Source: CAWDVK01 sp963805715 (GTDB taxonomy: Bacteria > Actinomycetota > Actinomycetes > Streptosporangiales > Streptosporangiaceae). From it: 64,000 bases of DNA. Location: NCBI GenBank assembly GCA_963805715.1, contig CAWDVK010000009.1, positions 186,001 to 250,000 on the forward strand, written 5' to 3'. Under the pieces are notes generated by a model, which did not search any database, was not told the origin of the DNA, and saw only the letters and a list, made by a program, of their open reading frames with translations. The translations under genes and the position numbers were made by a program. Shown in pieces: positions 23,777 to 32,395 of this stretch. Position 1 is the first letter of the stretch; every line of letters begins with the position of its first letter.

Positions 23777-25141
23777 ATGGATGACTGGTGCTATCCGCCC
23801 GCCGGAGGCACGCAGGACGTCTTCTTCGACCGTGCTACGGCGCGCTCGCTGCCGACGATCGTCGCGGGAGAGGGCATCTACCTCATTGACGACCGCGGCA
23901 GGCGCCTGCTCGACGCCTGCTCGGGCCCGTTCCTCGCGGCATTGGGCCAGGGCAACGAGCGCGTTCTCCAGGCCATGCTGGAGCAGGGACGGAAGCTGAC
24001 CTACACCTATTCCCGGACCACCAGGCATCCTGCCAATGCAGCGCTCGCCGAGCGGCTCGCGGCGCTGGCCGGCGCCGGGTTCGAGCGAGCGCACCTCACG
24101 TCCGGCGGCTCCGAGGCCGTGGAGATGGCGCTGAAATTCCTCCGTGCTCATGCCGTGGCGACCGGAAGGCCACAGCGCAACCGGGTCATCTCGCTGATGC
24201 CCGGCTACCACGGCGCAACCCTGCAGACCCTCGGGCTCAACGGCGACGTGCAGGCGCCGGCGCTGTGGGGGACCATGGCCGTGTACTCGGAGAAGATCCC
24301 CGCCCCGCTGACCTTCCGGGCGGCAAGCCCCGCGGCCGCGGCGGCCGCGAGCCTGGCCGCGCTGGAGTCGGCAGTCGACCGTATCGGCCCTGACCAGGTC
24401 CTCGCGTTCGTGCTGGAACCGGTGGGCGGCCAGGCCTCGGGCGTCAATGTCCCGCATCCCTCGTTCCTGACCGGTGCCCGCGAACTCTGCGACCGCCATG
24501 GCATCCGGCTCGTGTTTGACGAGAGCGTCTGCGCCTTCCGGACAGGCCGCTTCCTGGCCGCCCAGCACCTCCCCGATGCCCGGCCCGACGCCGTCGTACT
24601 CGCCAAGGGCCTCGGGGCCGGCTACGCCCCGCTGGGCGCAGCGCTCCTGCCCGCGCACCTCGTCGAGGAGCTTTCCGCGGCCACCGGTTTCGGCGTCTCT
24701 CACTCCTACGACGCGAATCCCATCGCCTGCGCGGCCGGCGCCGCCGTGCTCGACGAGATCACCGGCGGCGACTTGATCGGACGGGCCGAGCGCAGCGGCG
24801 CCCGGCTCCGGGCCGGACTCGACGCGATCGCGCAGCGCTCTGCGCTGGTCGGCGACGTGCGCGGCCGCGGACTGCTGCTCGCCATCGAGCTAGTCGCCGA
24901 CCAGGACACGCTGGCCCGTTTCCCCGCCGCCGTCGATCCGGGTCTTGTTGTCCTGCGTCATGGCCTTGATCACGGGCTCCTGCTCTACTCGCGTCGCCAG
25001 AACAGCGGGCGCTTCGGTGACTGGCTGCTGATCGCCCCGCCGCTCGTGACCACCCCGCAGGAGTGTGACGCCCTGCTCGGCGGCCTCGAGGCGGCCCTGG
25101 CCGCTGCCGCCGGGGAACTGCTGCCGAGCCGCCCTGCCTGA
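23777..25141 (+). CDS. Class III PLP-dependent aminotransferase
   Basis: A 454-residue fold-type I enzyme. It has the GGSEAVEMALKF substrate/PLP segment, GYHGATLQTLGLNG with the conserved Tyr-His pair, FDESVCAFRTG (Asp contacting the PLP ring nitrogen; usually DEV) and the Schiff-base lysine in LAKGLGAGYAPLGA. Relatives transfer amino groups from omega-amino acids, beta-alanine or polyamines, or are decarboxylating variants. Substrate cannot be fixed here. The ATG at 23777 with GAGAGGA upstream begins MDDWCYPPAGG; longer starts at 23687 or 23759 lack support. It is next to the decayed MFS/regulator locus, with no pathway partners. Confidence 0.88.
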   Translation: MDDWCYPPAGGTQDVFFDRATARSLPTIVAGEGIYLIDDRGRRLLDACSGPFLAALGQGNERVLQAMLEQGRKLTYTYSRTTRHPANAALAERLAALAGAGFERAHLTSGGSEAVEMALKFLRAHAVATGRPQRNRVISLMPGYHGATLQTLGLNGDVQAPALWGTMAVYSEKIPAPLTFRAASPAAAAAASLAALESAVDRIGPDQVLAFVLEPVGGQASGVNVPHPSFLTGARELCDRHGIRLVFDESVCAFRTGRFLAAQHLPDARPDAVVLAKGLGAGYAPLGAALLPAHLVEELSAATGFGVSHSYDANPIACAAGAAVLDEITGGDLIGRAERSGARLRAGLDAIAQRSALVGDVRGRGLLLAIELVADQDTLARFPAAVDPGLVVLRHGLDHGLLLYSRRQNSGRFGDWLLIAPPLVTTPQECDALLGGLEAALAAAAGELLPSRPA

Positions 25142-25580
25142 CCCGAGTGGACGTTGGTCGCTGAGGTGCCGGTCAGGCGGGGTTCCGGTCGGTCCAGGCG
25201 TCGATGAGGCCGAGCACGGTGCGGGGCGGCTCGGGCGGCACGAAGCCGAGCATGTCCTGCAGCAGCGGGTGGACGACCGGGTGCAGGCGGTTCTCGGCGA
25301 AGGCCTCGTAGTCGTCCTCGGCCTGCCAGACATCGGTGTAGCGCAGCCCGGTGTCCGTTGGTCGGCCAGCGTGCCTCGAGCCCGCAGCGATACGAGCGCT
25401 TCCTGGCCGACACCTGGCACCGCCTGCTCCTCGCCGAGTGAGATGGCCTCGCCGGCCCGCGCCAGTCCTTTTCGAGGTGGGTGCGGTATCGCCCGCGGAC
25501 CGAGGGCGCTACCGTCTGGAGATCACTGCTGCGGGGCGAGCCGCGGCGGGGTTTCCGGCGTTCTGGCCAGCGGAGCGGAC
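25142..25580. other. Gene-free spacer containing two gene remnants
   Basis: Minus strand 25173-25360 reads LRYTDVWQAEDDYEAFAENR and then LHPVVHPLLQDMLGFVPPEP before a stop: the C-terminus of a small (about 100 aa) stress/monooxygenase-like protein family. Plus strand 25361-25441 reads SSPQRYERFLADTWHRLLLA and a stop, the C-terminus of some other protein. The two meet head to head at about 25361, which marks a deletion or rearrangement junction. The remainder (25442-25580) is the probable promoter of the MEDS gene. Confidence 0.45.
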
Positions 25581-26456
25581 GTGGTAGCGATCAGCGCGGA
25601 TACGCAGGTCACCGACCTGACGCTCAACGACCATGCCTGCCTGACCTTCGGCGAGAACGAGGAGCTGCTCGACCTGACGGCCGCGTTCGTGCGCGACGGG
25701 CTCGCCGGGGGCCTCAAGGTCGTGTGGCTGAGTGACTCGGCTCCGCCCCGGGCGCTGGCGGAGCTGGCCCAGCGCGGGGTCACCGCCGAGTCAGCTGCCG
25801 CGGCCGGGCAGATGGTGGTGGCAGCGAGCCAGGACAGCCTGCTGGCGGACCACGCGTTCGCCGTGGAGCACGCGATGGGATGGCTGGCCGGGCAGGCATC
25901 GGCGTACCGGGGAGAGGGCTACCCGGGGCTCCGGATCGCGGTGGACATGAGCTGGGCGCTCCGGCCGATCGCCGGTATCGAGCACCTGCCCTCCTTCGAG
26001 GAAGGCATCGCAGCGGCACTGGCCGACACGGAAGTCTCGATGCTGTGCCAGTACGACCGGGAGCGCTTCGATCCGGTCACCCTCGCGTCGGTCGCGGCCT
26101 TCCACACCCGCTCGGTCGCCGCGGCCACCTACCACCATGACGCCGTGCTGCGGATCTGCCGCCAGTACGCCCCGCCCGGAATCCGCCTGGCCGGGGAAAT
26201 TGATCAGGCGGCCGAGGAAGCTCTGGCCCTCGCGCTGGCCGAGGCGATCCGAGTCGATGGCGACATCACGATCAACATGGCCGAGCTGTCGTTCATCAAC
26301 GTCTTCTGCGCCCGCACGATCATCAATGCCGCGCGCAGCCTCCCGCCGCCCCGCCGCGTCGTGCTGCGGTGCAGTCCCGCGGTGAGCGGCCGGTTCGTGC
26401 TGCTCGGTGCCACCGAAGTGCCGTGCGTCAGCCTGGTTCCCGCCCATGACCGGTGA
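25581..26456 (+). CDS. MEDS (DcmR-type sensory) domain protein with C-terminal STAS-like part
   Basis: A 291-residue protein. The N-terminal MEDS domain (about 15-185) has the family signature NDHACLTFGENEELLDLTAA, FVRDGL and a YDRERF turn. The C-terminal part (about 195-290) has the topology of a STAS domain (LAGEIDQAAEEALALALAEA, then a segment ending SFINVFCARTIINAA). MEDS domains are sensors first noted in methanogen and methylotroph regulators such as DcmR; in actinobacteria they accompany RsbW/STAS partner-switch proteins. GTG at 25581 with GGAG about 6 nt upstream sets the start. The stop overlaps the next gene by 11 bp, so this is one transcription unit. Confidence 0.85.
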   Translation: MVAISADTQVTDLTLNDHACLTFGENEELLDLTAAFVRDGLAGGLKVVWLSDSAPPRALAELAQRGVTAESAAAAGQMVVAASQDSLLADHAFAVEHAMGWLAGQASAYRGEGYPGLRIAVDMSWALRPIAGIEHLPSFEEGIAAALADTEVSMLCQYDRERFDPVTLASVAAFHTRSVAAATYHHDAVLRICRQYAPPGIRLAGEIDQAAEEALALALAEAIRVDGDITINMAELSFINVFCARTIINAARSLPPPRRVVLRCSPAVSGRFVLLGATEVPCVSLVPAHDR

Positions 26457-27342
26457 CGTGCCGCGGGGCAGCGCGCCGCTCTCGCCAGGACGACCGGCAG
26501 CGGGCCGGGAAGCCGGCCCGCCTCCGATCCTGGACCAGATGTTCGCGGCCGACTCGCTGTACGCGCTGCGGGCAGCGGTGGAGGCACACGCCTCCGCGGC
26601 TGGTATGCGCGAAGGCCGCAGCGTTGACCTGGTCATCTCCATTCACGAGCTGGCCGCTAACGCGGTGCGGCACGGAGCCGGCACGGGACGGCTGCAGATG
26701 TGGAACCGGGACGGCGCGCTGCACTGCCAGGTCAGCGATGACGGTGCCGGCGATCCGCGCTGGCAGCCGGAGCACGGGGACCCCCGGCCGCGAGCGGACG
26801 GGGGGGAAGGCGACACGGCCGATGACCTGGCCGCGGCCTGGCCGCGGGCGCATGGGCACGGCCTGTGGATCGTGGGGCAGATGGCCGACCGGTTCAGCCT
26901 GAGCTCCGGCCCTGGCGGCACGATCGCCGCTGTCGCTTTCGCGCTGCCCGCGCCCGAGCCGCGGCCGCCGTTCCGCCTGACCCGCTGGGATCGAGGTGGC
27001 CGGACGGTCCTGGAACTGTCCGGCGATCTCGACCAGCAGTCGGCGCGCGAGCTCATGGACGCCGTCCGCGCCCTGACATCCGCCAGCCCGGCTGTGCAGC
27101 TGGTGATGGACCTGACGGCCATGACATTCTGGGACTCGTCCGGTATCGCGGCGCTGATCATGGCCCAGCAGCAGATCGACGACAGCCCGCAGGCCACGAT
27201 GGTCATCACCGGCCTGCCCGGCCGGTTCCGGGAGCAACTGCACTCCATGGACGTCATCAGCCAGTTCACCCTGGCCGACAGTGCCGGTCCTGGCAGCACG
27301 GGTCCCGACAGCGCGGGTCTCGGCAGCGGCTGTCTAGCCTGA
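26446..27342 (+). CDS. RsbW-like anti-sigma kinase fused to STAS antagonist domain
   Basis: A 298-residue fusion. The N-terminal HATPase domain (about 25-165) has an N-box HELAANAVRHG, G1 box DDGAGDP and G2 box HGHGLWIV: the RsbW/SpoIIAB-type kinase fold. A STAS domain follows at about 178-280 (TVLELSGDLDQQSARELMDA), with the phospho-acceptor-type serines in DSSGIAAL. In partner switching these two activities normally sit on separate proteins, the kinase phosphorylating the STAS antagonist; here they share a chain. It overlaps the MEDS gene (ATG at 26446). No sigma factor is adjacent. The C-terminus carries a Ser/Gly/Pro repeat (about residues 280-296). Confidence 0.88.
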   Translation: MTGDVPRGSAPLSPGRPAAGREAGPPPILDQMFAADSLYALRAAVEAHASAAGMREGRSVDLVISIHELAANAVRHGAGTGRLQMWNRDGALHCQVSDDGAGDPRWQPEHGDPRPRADGGEGDTADDLAAAWPRAHGHGLWIVGQMADRFSLSSGPGGTIAAVAFALPAPEPRPPFRLTRWDRGGRTVLELSGDLDQQSARELMDAVRALTSASPAVQLVMDLTAMTFWDSSGIAALIMAQQQIDDSPQATMVITGLPGRFREQLHSMDVISQFTLADSAGPGSTGPDSAGLGSGCLA

Positions 27343-27958
27343 CCGGCCGCCCCGAAGCAGGTTGGCGTCGACCGTGGCCCGCCAACCGTCCTCGGGGATG
27401 TCCTCCAGCGGCGCGGGCGGAGTCAGACTCGCCCCCACGTTAGCGACCAGGATGTCGACCGGGCCGAGGCTCTGCCGATGAGCTACACGACCTGGATCTG
27501 CTCCTGACGCAGCTGCGGGACGAGCCGCCTGCACCACCGTCACGTGTCCCGTCTCACTGACTCTGAGCGGCGGCAGGTCGCAGCTGGCATCGCCCATGCT
27601 GCGGCCCGGGGTGTCAGTCGATCGAGCGGGTCGGCTGACCAGCCAAGGCAGCGGCCGCCGGTAGCCGGCCAGCCACGGTCTAACGCACTGCAGGGACCCA
27701 GGGCGTTTCATTGCTCCTGCGTGCCGTGGAGGCGGGCGAGGAATTCAGGCGGCGACGGGCCTTGGGTCCTGCGCGCCTTGCAGGAGCAGGACCGGGATTT
27801 ATTCACCCAGCGGACGGCAGCCCACGCGCCCTGTGCGTGTCGAACTCACCGCGAGACAGGATCGCGCAAACATCGAGGGCGCGGCACCCGTCAATCGCCC
27901 AGATCGCGAATGGGCAGCCACCCGGTAGAGACGGGACGGCGAGCAGTATCATAACGAT
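27343..27958. other. Gene-poor stretch with SDR and other remnants
   Basis: Minus strand 27355-27480 reads GPVDILVANVGASLTPPAPL and then EDIPEDGWRATVDAN, the middle of a short-chain dehydrogenase/reductase; both ends are missing. Plus strand 27477-27560 reads DELHDLDLLLTQLRDEPPAP before a stop, probably the end of another gene. The rest has no recognisable coding content. The last 20 bp hold the promoter of the AbiEi-like gene. Confidence 0.5.
27924..27958 (+). promoter_or_regulatory. Likely leaderless promoter of the AbiEi/AbiEii pair
   Basis: TATCAT at 27947-27952, a good -10 hexamer, lies 6 nt before the ATG at 27959, so transcription would begin at or beside the start codon. There is no Shine-Dalgarno sequence, which agrees with a leaderless mRNA. 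TATCATAACGATA (27947-27959) is also an inverted repeat with 4-bp arms and could be the operator for the antitoxin itself. The -35 region is weak. Confidence 0.4.
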
Positions 27959-28678
27959 ATGGACACCTATAGTCTCGCGGCAACGGCCCGGCTGCTCGGA
28001 ACCTCGCCGCCGCGGGTAAGGCGTGCCGTGGACCGCCTGGAACTGGCGGGTGGACGTGATTCCGCAGGTGTCTTCCACCTGACCAAGGGCGAGGTGGGCG
28101 AACTAGCTCGTGAGCTGGGTGTGACTCCGCCCGTACCCGGCTTGTCACGAACCGAGACCCAGGTACTGGCGGCTTTGTCACGGGCGCCACGCGGGCTTGC
28201 CTCGGTGCGCGAGACCGCGCGAAGGGCGGGAGTCAGTCCGACCGCTGCGGGGCGTGCGCTGGCACTGCTTTCGGCGCAGGGAATCATCACCCAGTCGCCC
28301 GTGATGCTCGCCAGGGGACGAGCCAGCCAGGCGCCGCTCTACCAGGTACGGTTCGGAACGGCAGAGTGGGCAGCTCTCGCCCCCGCTGTGGCGAAGGTAC
28401 GGCTGCCCGCACGCACCGGCAGTCGTCGCGTCAAGAGGGTGCCCCCGCATCTGCGGCACCTGTTCTGGAATACCGCTCCTGCCCAGCTAGACCTCGCGAC
28501 ATCGGCACCGTACATTGCCAGGCGGCTGATCCGCACTGACGACCCGGACGGCCTCGCCTGGGGAGCGGCCAGCCTTCCGGCTAGCGCCTGGGAGCACGCA
28601 GCAACCACTCGGGGCCTCGATCCTGCCCACCGGGCGCTAGCTCATAACCTGGCCAGGCACGCGCATGCCGTCGGCTGA
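27959..28678 (+). CDS. AbiEi-like antitoxin with two HTH segments
   Basis: A 239-residue protein preceding an AbiEii-family nucleotidyltransferase. The N-terminus (MDTYSLAATARLLGTSPPRV) is a short HTH-like helix pair. A second winged HTH is visible at about residues 60-115 (LSRTETQVLAALSRAPRGLA, then RETARRAGVSPTAAGRALAL). The rest (about 140-239) is basic and helical. In AbiE systems the antitoxin is a DNA-binding repressor of its own operon that opposes the toxin without direct binding (type IV). The two HTH segments and gene order support this role; sequence similarity to classical AbiEi is not obvious. It overlaps the toxin gene by 14 bp. Confidence 0.7.
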   Translation: MDTYSLAATARLLGTSPPRVRRAVDRLELAGGRDSAGVFHLTKGEVGELARELGVTPPVPGLSRTETQVLAALSRAPRGLASVRETARRAGVSPTAAGRALALLSAQGIITQSPVMLARGRASQAPLYQVRFGTAEWAALAPAVAKVRLPARTGSRRVKRVPPHLRHLFWNTAPAQLDLATSAPYIARRLIRTDDPDGLAWGAASLPASAWEHAATTRGLDPAHRALAHNLARHAHAVG

Positions 28679-29321
28679 GCGGCTCCGGGCCTTCTTGCCG
28701 CCAGAGACAGCCGCGACGTGGCGGGCCATCGCGCCACTCGTCCCGCCTCACGCGTACCTAGGCGGAGGCACGGCCATAGCTGTTCACCTTGAGCACCGGA
28801 CCAGCCGGGATCTGGACTTCTTCTTCCATCATCGCAGCGTGGACCTTGACGAGATGGCCCTGAAACTCTCCGAGGCTGGGCCGTTCGCGGTTACCGAACG
28901 CGCCCCCGGCACGCTGAACGGCCTGTTCTCAGCCACCAGGGTGCAGTTCCTGCACGCGGACGAGGTGCGCCCGCAGCGGCTGCTCGAGCCACCCCAGCAG
29001 TTCGACGGACTAAAGGTCGCGCAGATCAGCGACCTCATGGCGATGAAGCTCAAGGTCGTCGGCGACCGCGGCGAGCTGCGCGACTACTTCGACCTGATGA
29101 CAATCGAGCAGCGCACCAACCGCACGGTCGACGAGGGGCTGGCGCTGTTCCTTGAGCGCTTCCAGCCCGAGTTCCCCGAACAGGCACTTAACCACATCGT
29201 CCTGGGCCTCGGGTACTTCGACGATGTCGACCCAGACGATGCGCTTCCCGTTTCCCGCCAGCAGATCGTGGATTACTGGACCCGCAGGCAGCCGGAGATC
29301 ATCGCCGCCCGCGGCCGATGA
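28665..29321 (+). CDS. AbiEii/AbiGii family nucleotidyltransferase toxin
   Basis: A 218-residue nucleotidyltransferase of the AbiEii (MenT-like) family. It has the GGGTAIAVHLEHRTSRDLDF catalytic motif at about residues 33-52, where the GG...(x)S...D-x-D core is seen as RTSRDLDFFF. A later conserved LMAMKLKVVGDRGELRDYFD segment at about 123-142 contains the typical K and RD..D residues. Such toxins transfer nucleotides to tRNA acceptor ends or related targets and can abort phage infection. It starts within the last codons of the antitoxin gene, so the pair is translationally coupled. Full length, no obvious damage. Confidence 0.85.
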   Translation: MPSAERLRAFLPPETAATWRAIAPLVPPHAYLGGGTAIAVHLEHRTSRDLDFFFHHRSVDLDEMALKLSEAGPFAVTERAPGTLNGLFSATRVQFLHADEVRPQRLLEPPQQFDGLKVAQISDLMAMKLKVVGDRGELRDYFDLMTIEQRTNRTVDEGLALFLERFQPEFPEQALNHIVLGLGYFDDVDPDDALPVSRQQIVDYWTRRQPEIIAARGR

Positions 29322-29389
29322 CCACAGACTGCCCTAGCGGGTCATGCCAGCAGCAGCCCGGCACCGTAGCGCTCGCCGAGATCTGCACC

Positions 29390-31603
29390 CTAGGGCACAG
29401 GGGCCGGCTCGAGCACAGGGGCTGGCTGGGGCGCAGGGGCCGGCTGGGGCACAGGGGCCGGCAGGGGCACCTGGAGTCGCTCCCGAGCCGTTCCGCAGTA
29501 ATACAACCGCTTCGTTAGCTGGGTGCAGTGGGTGGTGATCCACCGCAGCCGGGGGTCGGTGGCGGAGCCTATCCAGACGAGGTGGAACAGGCCATGCCGG
29601 ATGTCGGCCTGCAGCTGGGCCAGGGTCGGCGACGGAGTCGTACCGTCGTACCCCCCGATGGGGAGCGCCTCGAGGCCGGTGTCATAGATGATCACCGACG
29701 GCAGCCCTATGCTCTGCGCCGCCATCAGGTAGGGGGCTCTGTTCTCGATGTGCTGCCAAAACGGGATCACGGCGCGCACGCTGACGACCGCCTGCTTCCC
29801 CGTGCCGATAGCGACAGCCTGCTGCACCCGCGCCGACTCGAACGGAGTATCAAAAGCGCCTTGGCTGTGAGCCGCCAGGCTGACCGAGGCGACGGCCGGC
29901 GCCAGCGATACGGCGGCCAGGCCCGCGAGGAGGGCCGCGGCGAACGGGACAGAGCGGCGGCCCGCCAGCGACCAGACGATCAAGCCGGTCGCGGCGGCGC
30001 CGGCGGCGATGATGGCCGGGACCAGCCAGCCTGGCGCGCGGGCAGCTGACGACACCAGCCAGGCCGCATAGACGGCTGTGCCCGCGACGATGACCGCCAG
30101 GCCTATCGTCCAGCTGACCGGGGCCCGGTCCCGTGACCGGGCCGCGGCGACGCCGGCCCCGATGATGGCGGCGGCCGGCGGGGACAGCGCCGCGGTGTAA
30201 TAGGGCCGGAGGACGGTGACCACCGAGAAAACCGCGAAGAAGGTCACCAGCCAGCCGCCCCACAATATGAAGCAGGCCCGGAGCGGGTCACCGCGTGGCT
30301 GCCGGCGCCGGCTGGCGATACCCCACGCAGCCACGGCGGCGGCGGCCGGGATCAGCCAGCCGGTATCCCGGCCCAGGCTGCCGCGCAGCAGGCGGTCGGC
30401 GGCACGCGCCGGAACGGGGACCGCGGCACCGGGATCCAGCTGTGCGGCCCGCACCTGCACTGGAGTCTGGTCGCCGAACCTGCCGAACCCGTTATAGGCG
30501 AAGACCTGCTCGAAGACGGAGTTGTCGTGGCTGCCGTCGACATAAGGCCGGTCTGCGGCGGGCACCAGCGAAACAGCCGTCATCCAGGACACCGAGACCA
30601 GCGCGACGACCACGCCGGCGACCGCGAGCTGACCGGCGCGCCGCAACACCGGGCCGGGCCCGGACAGCAGGTAGGCCAGGCCCAGCGCGGGCAGCACCAT
30701 CCACGCCTCGATCTCCTTAGCCTGGAAGGCCAGACCCGCCCATACGCCGGCCAGGATGAGCCGGCCCAGGGTTCCGCCGGGCCGGCGGACGCGGGCGGCG
30801 CGGCCGCCCGGGCGGCCGGAGTCGCCAGCGCCGGCAACCCGCCGGGCGGGAGCAGCTCGCTCACCGGCAACCAGGTGATCACCGCCGGCGGTGCCGGGCG
30901 ACGGCCCATCCGGGTCGCTGGCAGCTAGCGTGGCGTCACGGCCCGCGCCGCCGGCGGCCAGCCCGGCGATAGCCCCCGAGACGGCGTCGGCGGCCAGGAC
31001 CAGCAGCAAGATCAGCAGCGAGTCGGAGATGTTCTCGCGATCCAGAGCCACCGCGGCCGGGCTGACCGCCAGGACCAGTGCGGCGATCAGGCCAGCAGCA
31101 GGCCCGGCCAGCCGCCTCACCGCCCGGTAGAGCACCAGCACGGTCAGGACGCCCTCGATGACCTGCGGAAGGATGATCGCCCAGGTGTGCAGGCCGAACG
31201 CCCGCACCGAAAGCGCCTGGATCCACAACGCCCCCGGCAGCTTGTCCACGGTGATGGTTCCCGCTGGGTCGAAGGCGCCGAAGACGAAGTTATGCCAGCT
31301 CATGGACATGCTGCGGTCAGCCGCGGCGTAGTAGTACTCCAGCGTGTCCTGGCCCATGGCCCAGGCGTACAGCAGGCCCGCCAGGGCCGCGATCGCCGTC
31401 AGGGCAAGCCGGCGTAGCCATACCCGCTGAGACATGCGGCGCCAGGCCGGCATACCGCGCCAGCTTCTGTGTTTCTGCCTTTCCCGGAGCGAATCCTGCG
31501 TGGTGGCCGGGGCTGCCTGTGTGCCGGTGACCTGCGGGGCGGGTTTAGCAGCCTGGGGCGGGTCTTCGGGCGCAGCCCGTCCGCCCAGGTCAGGCCCAGG
31601 CAT
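29390..31603 (-). CDS. GT39/ArnT-type integral membrane glycosyltransferase
   Basis: A 737-residue polytopic protein. After a cytoplasmic N-terminus (about 70 residues) the first helix (ALTAIAALAGLLYAWAMG) is followed by the large periplasmic loop with the conserved Asp/Glu region (YYAAADRSMSMSWHNFVFGA, then FDPAGTITVDKLPG) typical of polyprenyl-phosphate-sugar-using GT-C enzymes of the PMT/ArnT superfamily. Around 12 helices follow, and the soluble C-terminal domain begins near residue 600. It probably transfers a lipid-linked sugar to a cell-envelope acceptor. The ATG at 31603 is chosen; GTG at 31615 is in frame. The C-terminus carries four 18-bp repeats coding for Pro/Val/Gln hexapeptides. 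Confidence 0.82.
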   Translation of the reverse strand: MPGPDLGGRAAPEDPPQAAKPAPQVTGTQAAPATTQDSLRERQKHRSWRGMPAWRRMSQRVWLRRLALTAIAALAGLLYAWAMGQDTLEYYYAAADRSMSMSWHNFVFGAFDPAGTITVDKLPGALWIQALSVRAFGLHTWAIILPQVIEGVLTVLVLYRAVRRLAGPAAGLIAALVLAVSPAAVALDRENISDSLLILLLVLAADAVSGAIAGLAAGGAGRDATLAASDPDGPSPGTAGGDHLVAGERAAPARRVAGAGDSGRPGGRAARVRRPGGTLGRLILAGVWAGLAFQAKEIEAWMVLPALGLAYLLSGPGPVLRRAGQLAVAGVVVALVSVSWMTAVSLVPAADRPYVDGSHDNSVFEQVFAYNGFGRFGDQTPVQVRAAQLDPGAAVPVPARAADRLLRGSLGRDTGWLIPAAAAVAAWGIASRRRQPRGDPLRACFILWGGWLVTFFAVFSVVTVLRPYYTAALSPPAAAIIGAGVAAARSRDRAPVSWTIGLAVIVAGTAVYAAWLVSSAARAPGWLVPAIIAAGAAATGLIVWSLAGRRSVPFAAALLAGLAAVSLAPAVASVSLAAHSQGAFDTPFESARVQQAVAIGTGKQAVVSVRAVIPFWQHIENRAPYLMAAQSIGLPSVIIYDTGLEALPIGGYDGTTPSPTLAQLQADIRHGLFHLVWIGSATDPRLRWITTHCTQLTKRLYYCGTARERLQVPLPAPVPQPAPAPQPAPVLEPAPVP
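29398..29469. repeat. Four near-identical 18-bp units in the GT39 3' end
   Basis: Units of CAGGGGCCGGCTGGGGCA with one to five changes at 29398, 29416, 29434 and 29452. On the coding strand they give the PAPVPQ-like hexapeptide tail. Similar triplet-phase repeats occur at the 3' ends of other genes in this window. Confidence 0.85.
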
Positions 31604-31772
31604 GATCAGACGCACCGGTGTGCCCGCGTCGGGCGCCGGCCCGCTTGGCAGGCAAACCCCTACGGGATGGCCGGACAGTAATCATCTGGCCTCTTATCTA
31701 ATCATCTTGCCTCTTCTACGCCAGCCTCCGGACGGGCTGGAGACTCTTCGTCGCCGGCGTGCGGGGACCAGA

Positions 31773-31836
31773 TTCAGTGAGACGATACTGCGAATCAGGC
31801 CAAGGTTCAGTGAGACAAGGCCAACTTCAGTGAGAC
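31773..31836. repeat. Three TTCAGTGAGAC direct repeats, likely insertion-sequence end
   Basis: The 11-mer TTCAGTGAGAC occurs exactly at 31773-31783, 31806-31816 and 31826-31836. Multiple spaced direct repeats of this kind form the termini of some transposons (for example IS21-type ends). No transposase is next to it, so this is probably a left-over end. It lies between the GT39 gene and a truncated PPC gene. Confidence 0.7.
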
Positions 31837-31885
31837 GGGACAACAGCGCTGAACCGCTGACCAGCCCTGGCAGGGCCGGAGCGTT

Positions 31886-32188
31886 TTACTTAACATAATG
31901 CGCATTATCGGCGTTGCATACATTCGGGCTGAGCCACCCCCCTTCGGCAACGTCACCGATCAGGGACAGTACCTCGGACGGCTCGTCAACCGGGATGTGG
32001 CGGAACTGCCTGGCCGCACGGTCGAACCAGCCGACCGTGGCATGCTCGAAGCCGCCCACGGCAGTGACCTGCGAGGCCTCCAGGCGCTCGGCGCGGGCGA
32101 ACTGCGCCAGAGCCGCGACGTCGTCACCCGGCTCGCACACGACGACATAAGTGACAACGTCCGCGTCCTCGACAATCTTGGCTTTCAT
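31886..32188 (-). pseudogene. PPC/DUF296 domain protein, C-terminus replaced
   Basis: From the ATG at 32188 the frame reads MKAKIVEDADVVTYVVVCEP, then a LAQFARAERLEASQVTAVGG stretch and a DEPSEVLSLIGDVAE segment. That is the first ~80 residues of the PPC (DUF296) fold. At about 31944 homology stops: the expected HAHVVLG histidine strand is replaced by GGWLSPNVCNADNAHYVK and a stop. The trimeric PPC fold would be incomplete. The junction sits 105 bp from the TTCAGTGAGAC repeats, so an insertion-sequence event is the likely cause. Confidence 0.6.
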
Positions 32189-32395
32189 CACCGGCTCCCC
32201 ACGGAGGCCGGGCCAGGGGCCCGGCCAGGATTCGCGGCCCCGGAGCGCCGCTGACGCCGCCGGCAGCCTGCCGCTCCCCCTGGTCATCGTGCCCGGGCCC
32301 GCGCAGGCGGACACCGGATCAGCGCCCCCCGGTTCCGGTGCCCGCCTCGGCACCGGGTGCGCGCCTTTGCGCCGAGCGTCCGGCGCGCCCTCTTT

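Noticed and set aside
23675..24703. A 342-codon minus-strand frame opposite the aminotransferase
   Set aside because: Shadow of the aminotransferase; no recognisable domain.
31773..31836. CRISPR array because of three regularly repeated 11-mers
   Set aside because: Repeats are too short, spacings are uneven (33 and 20 bp) and no cas genes are present; an insertion-sequence end fits better.
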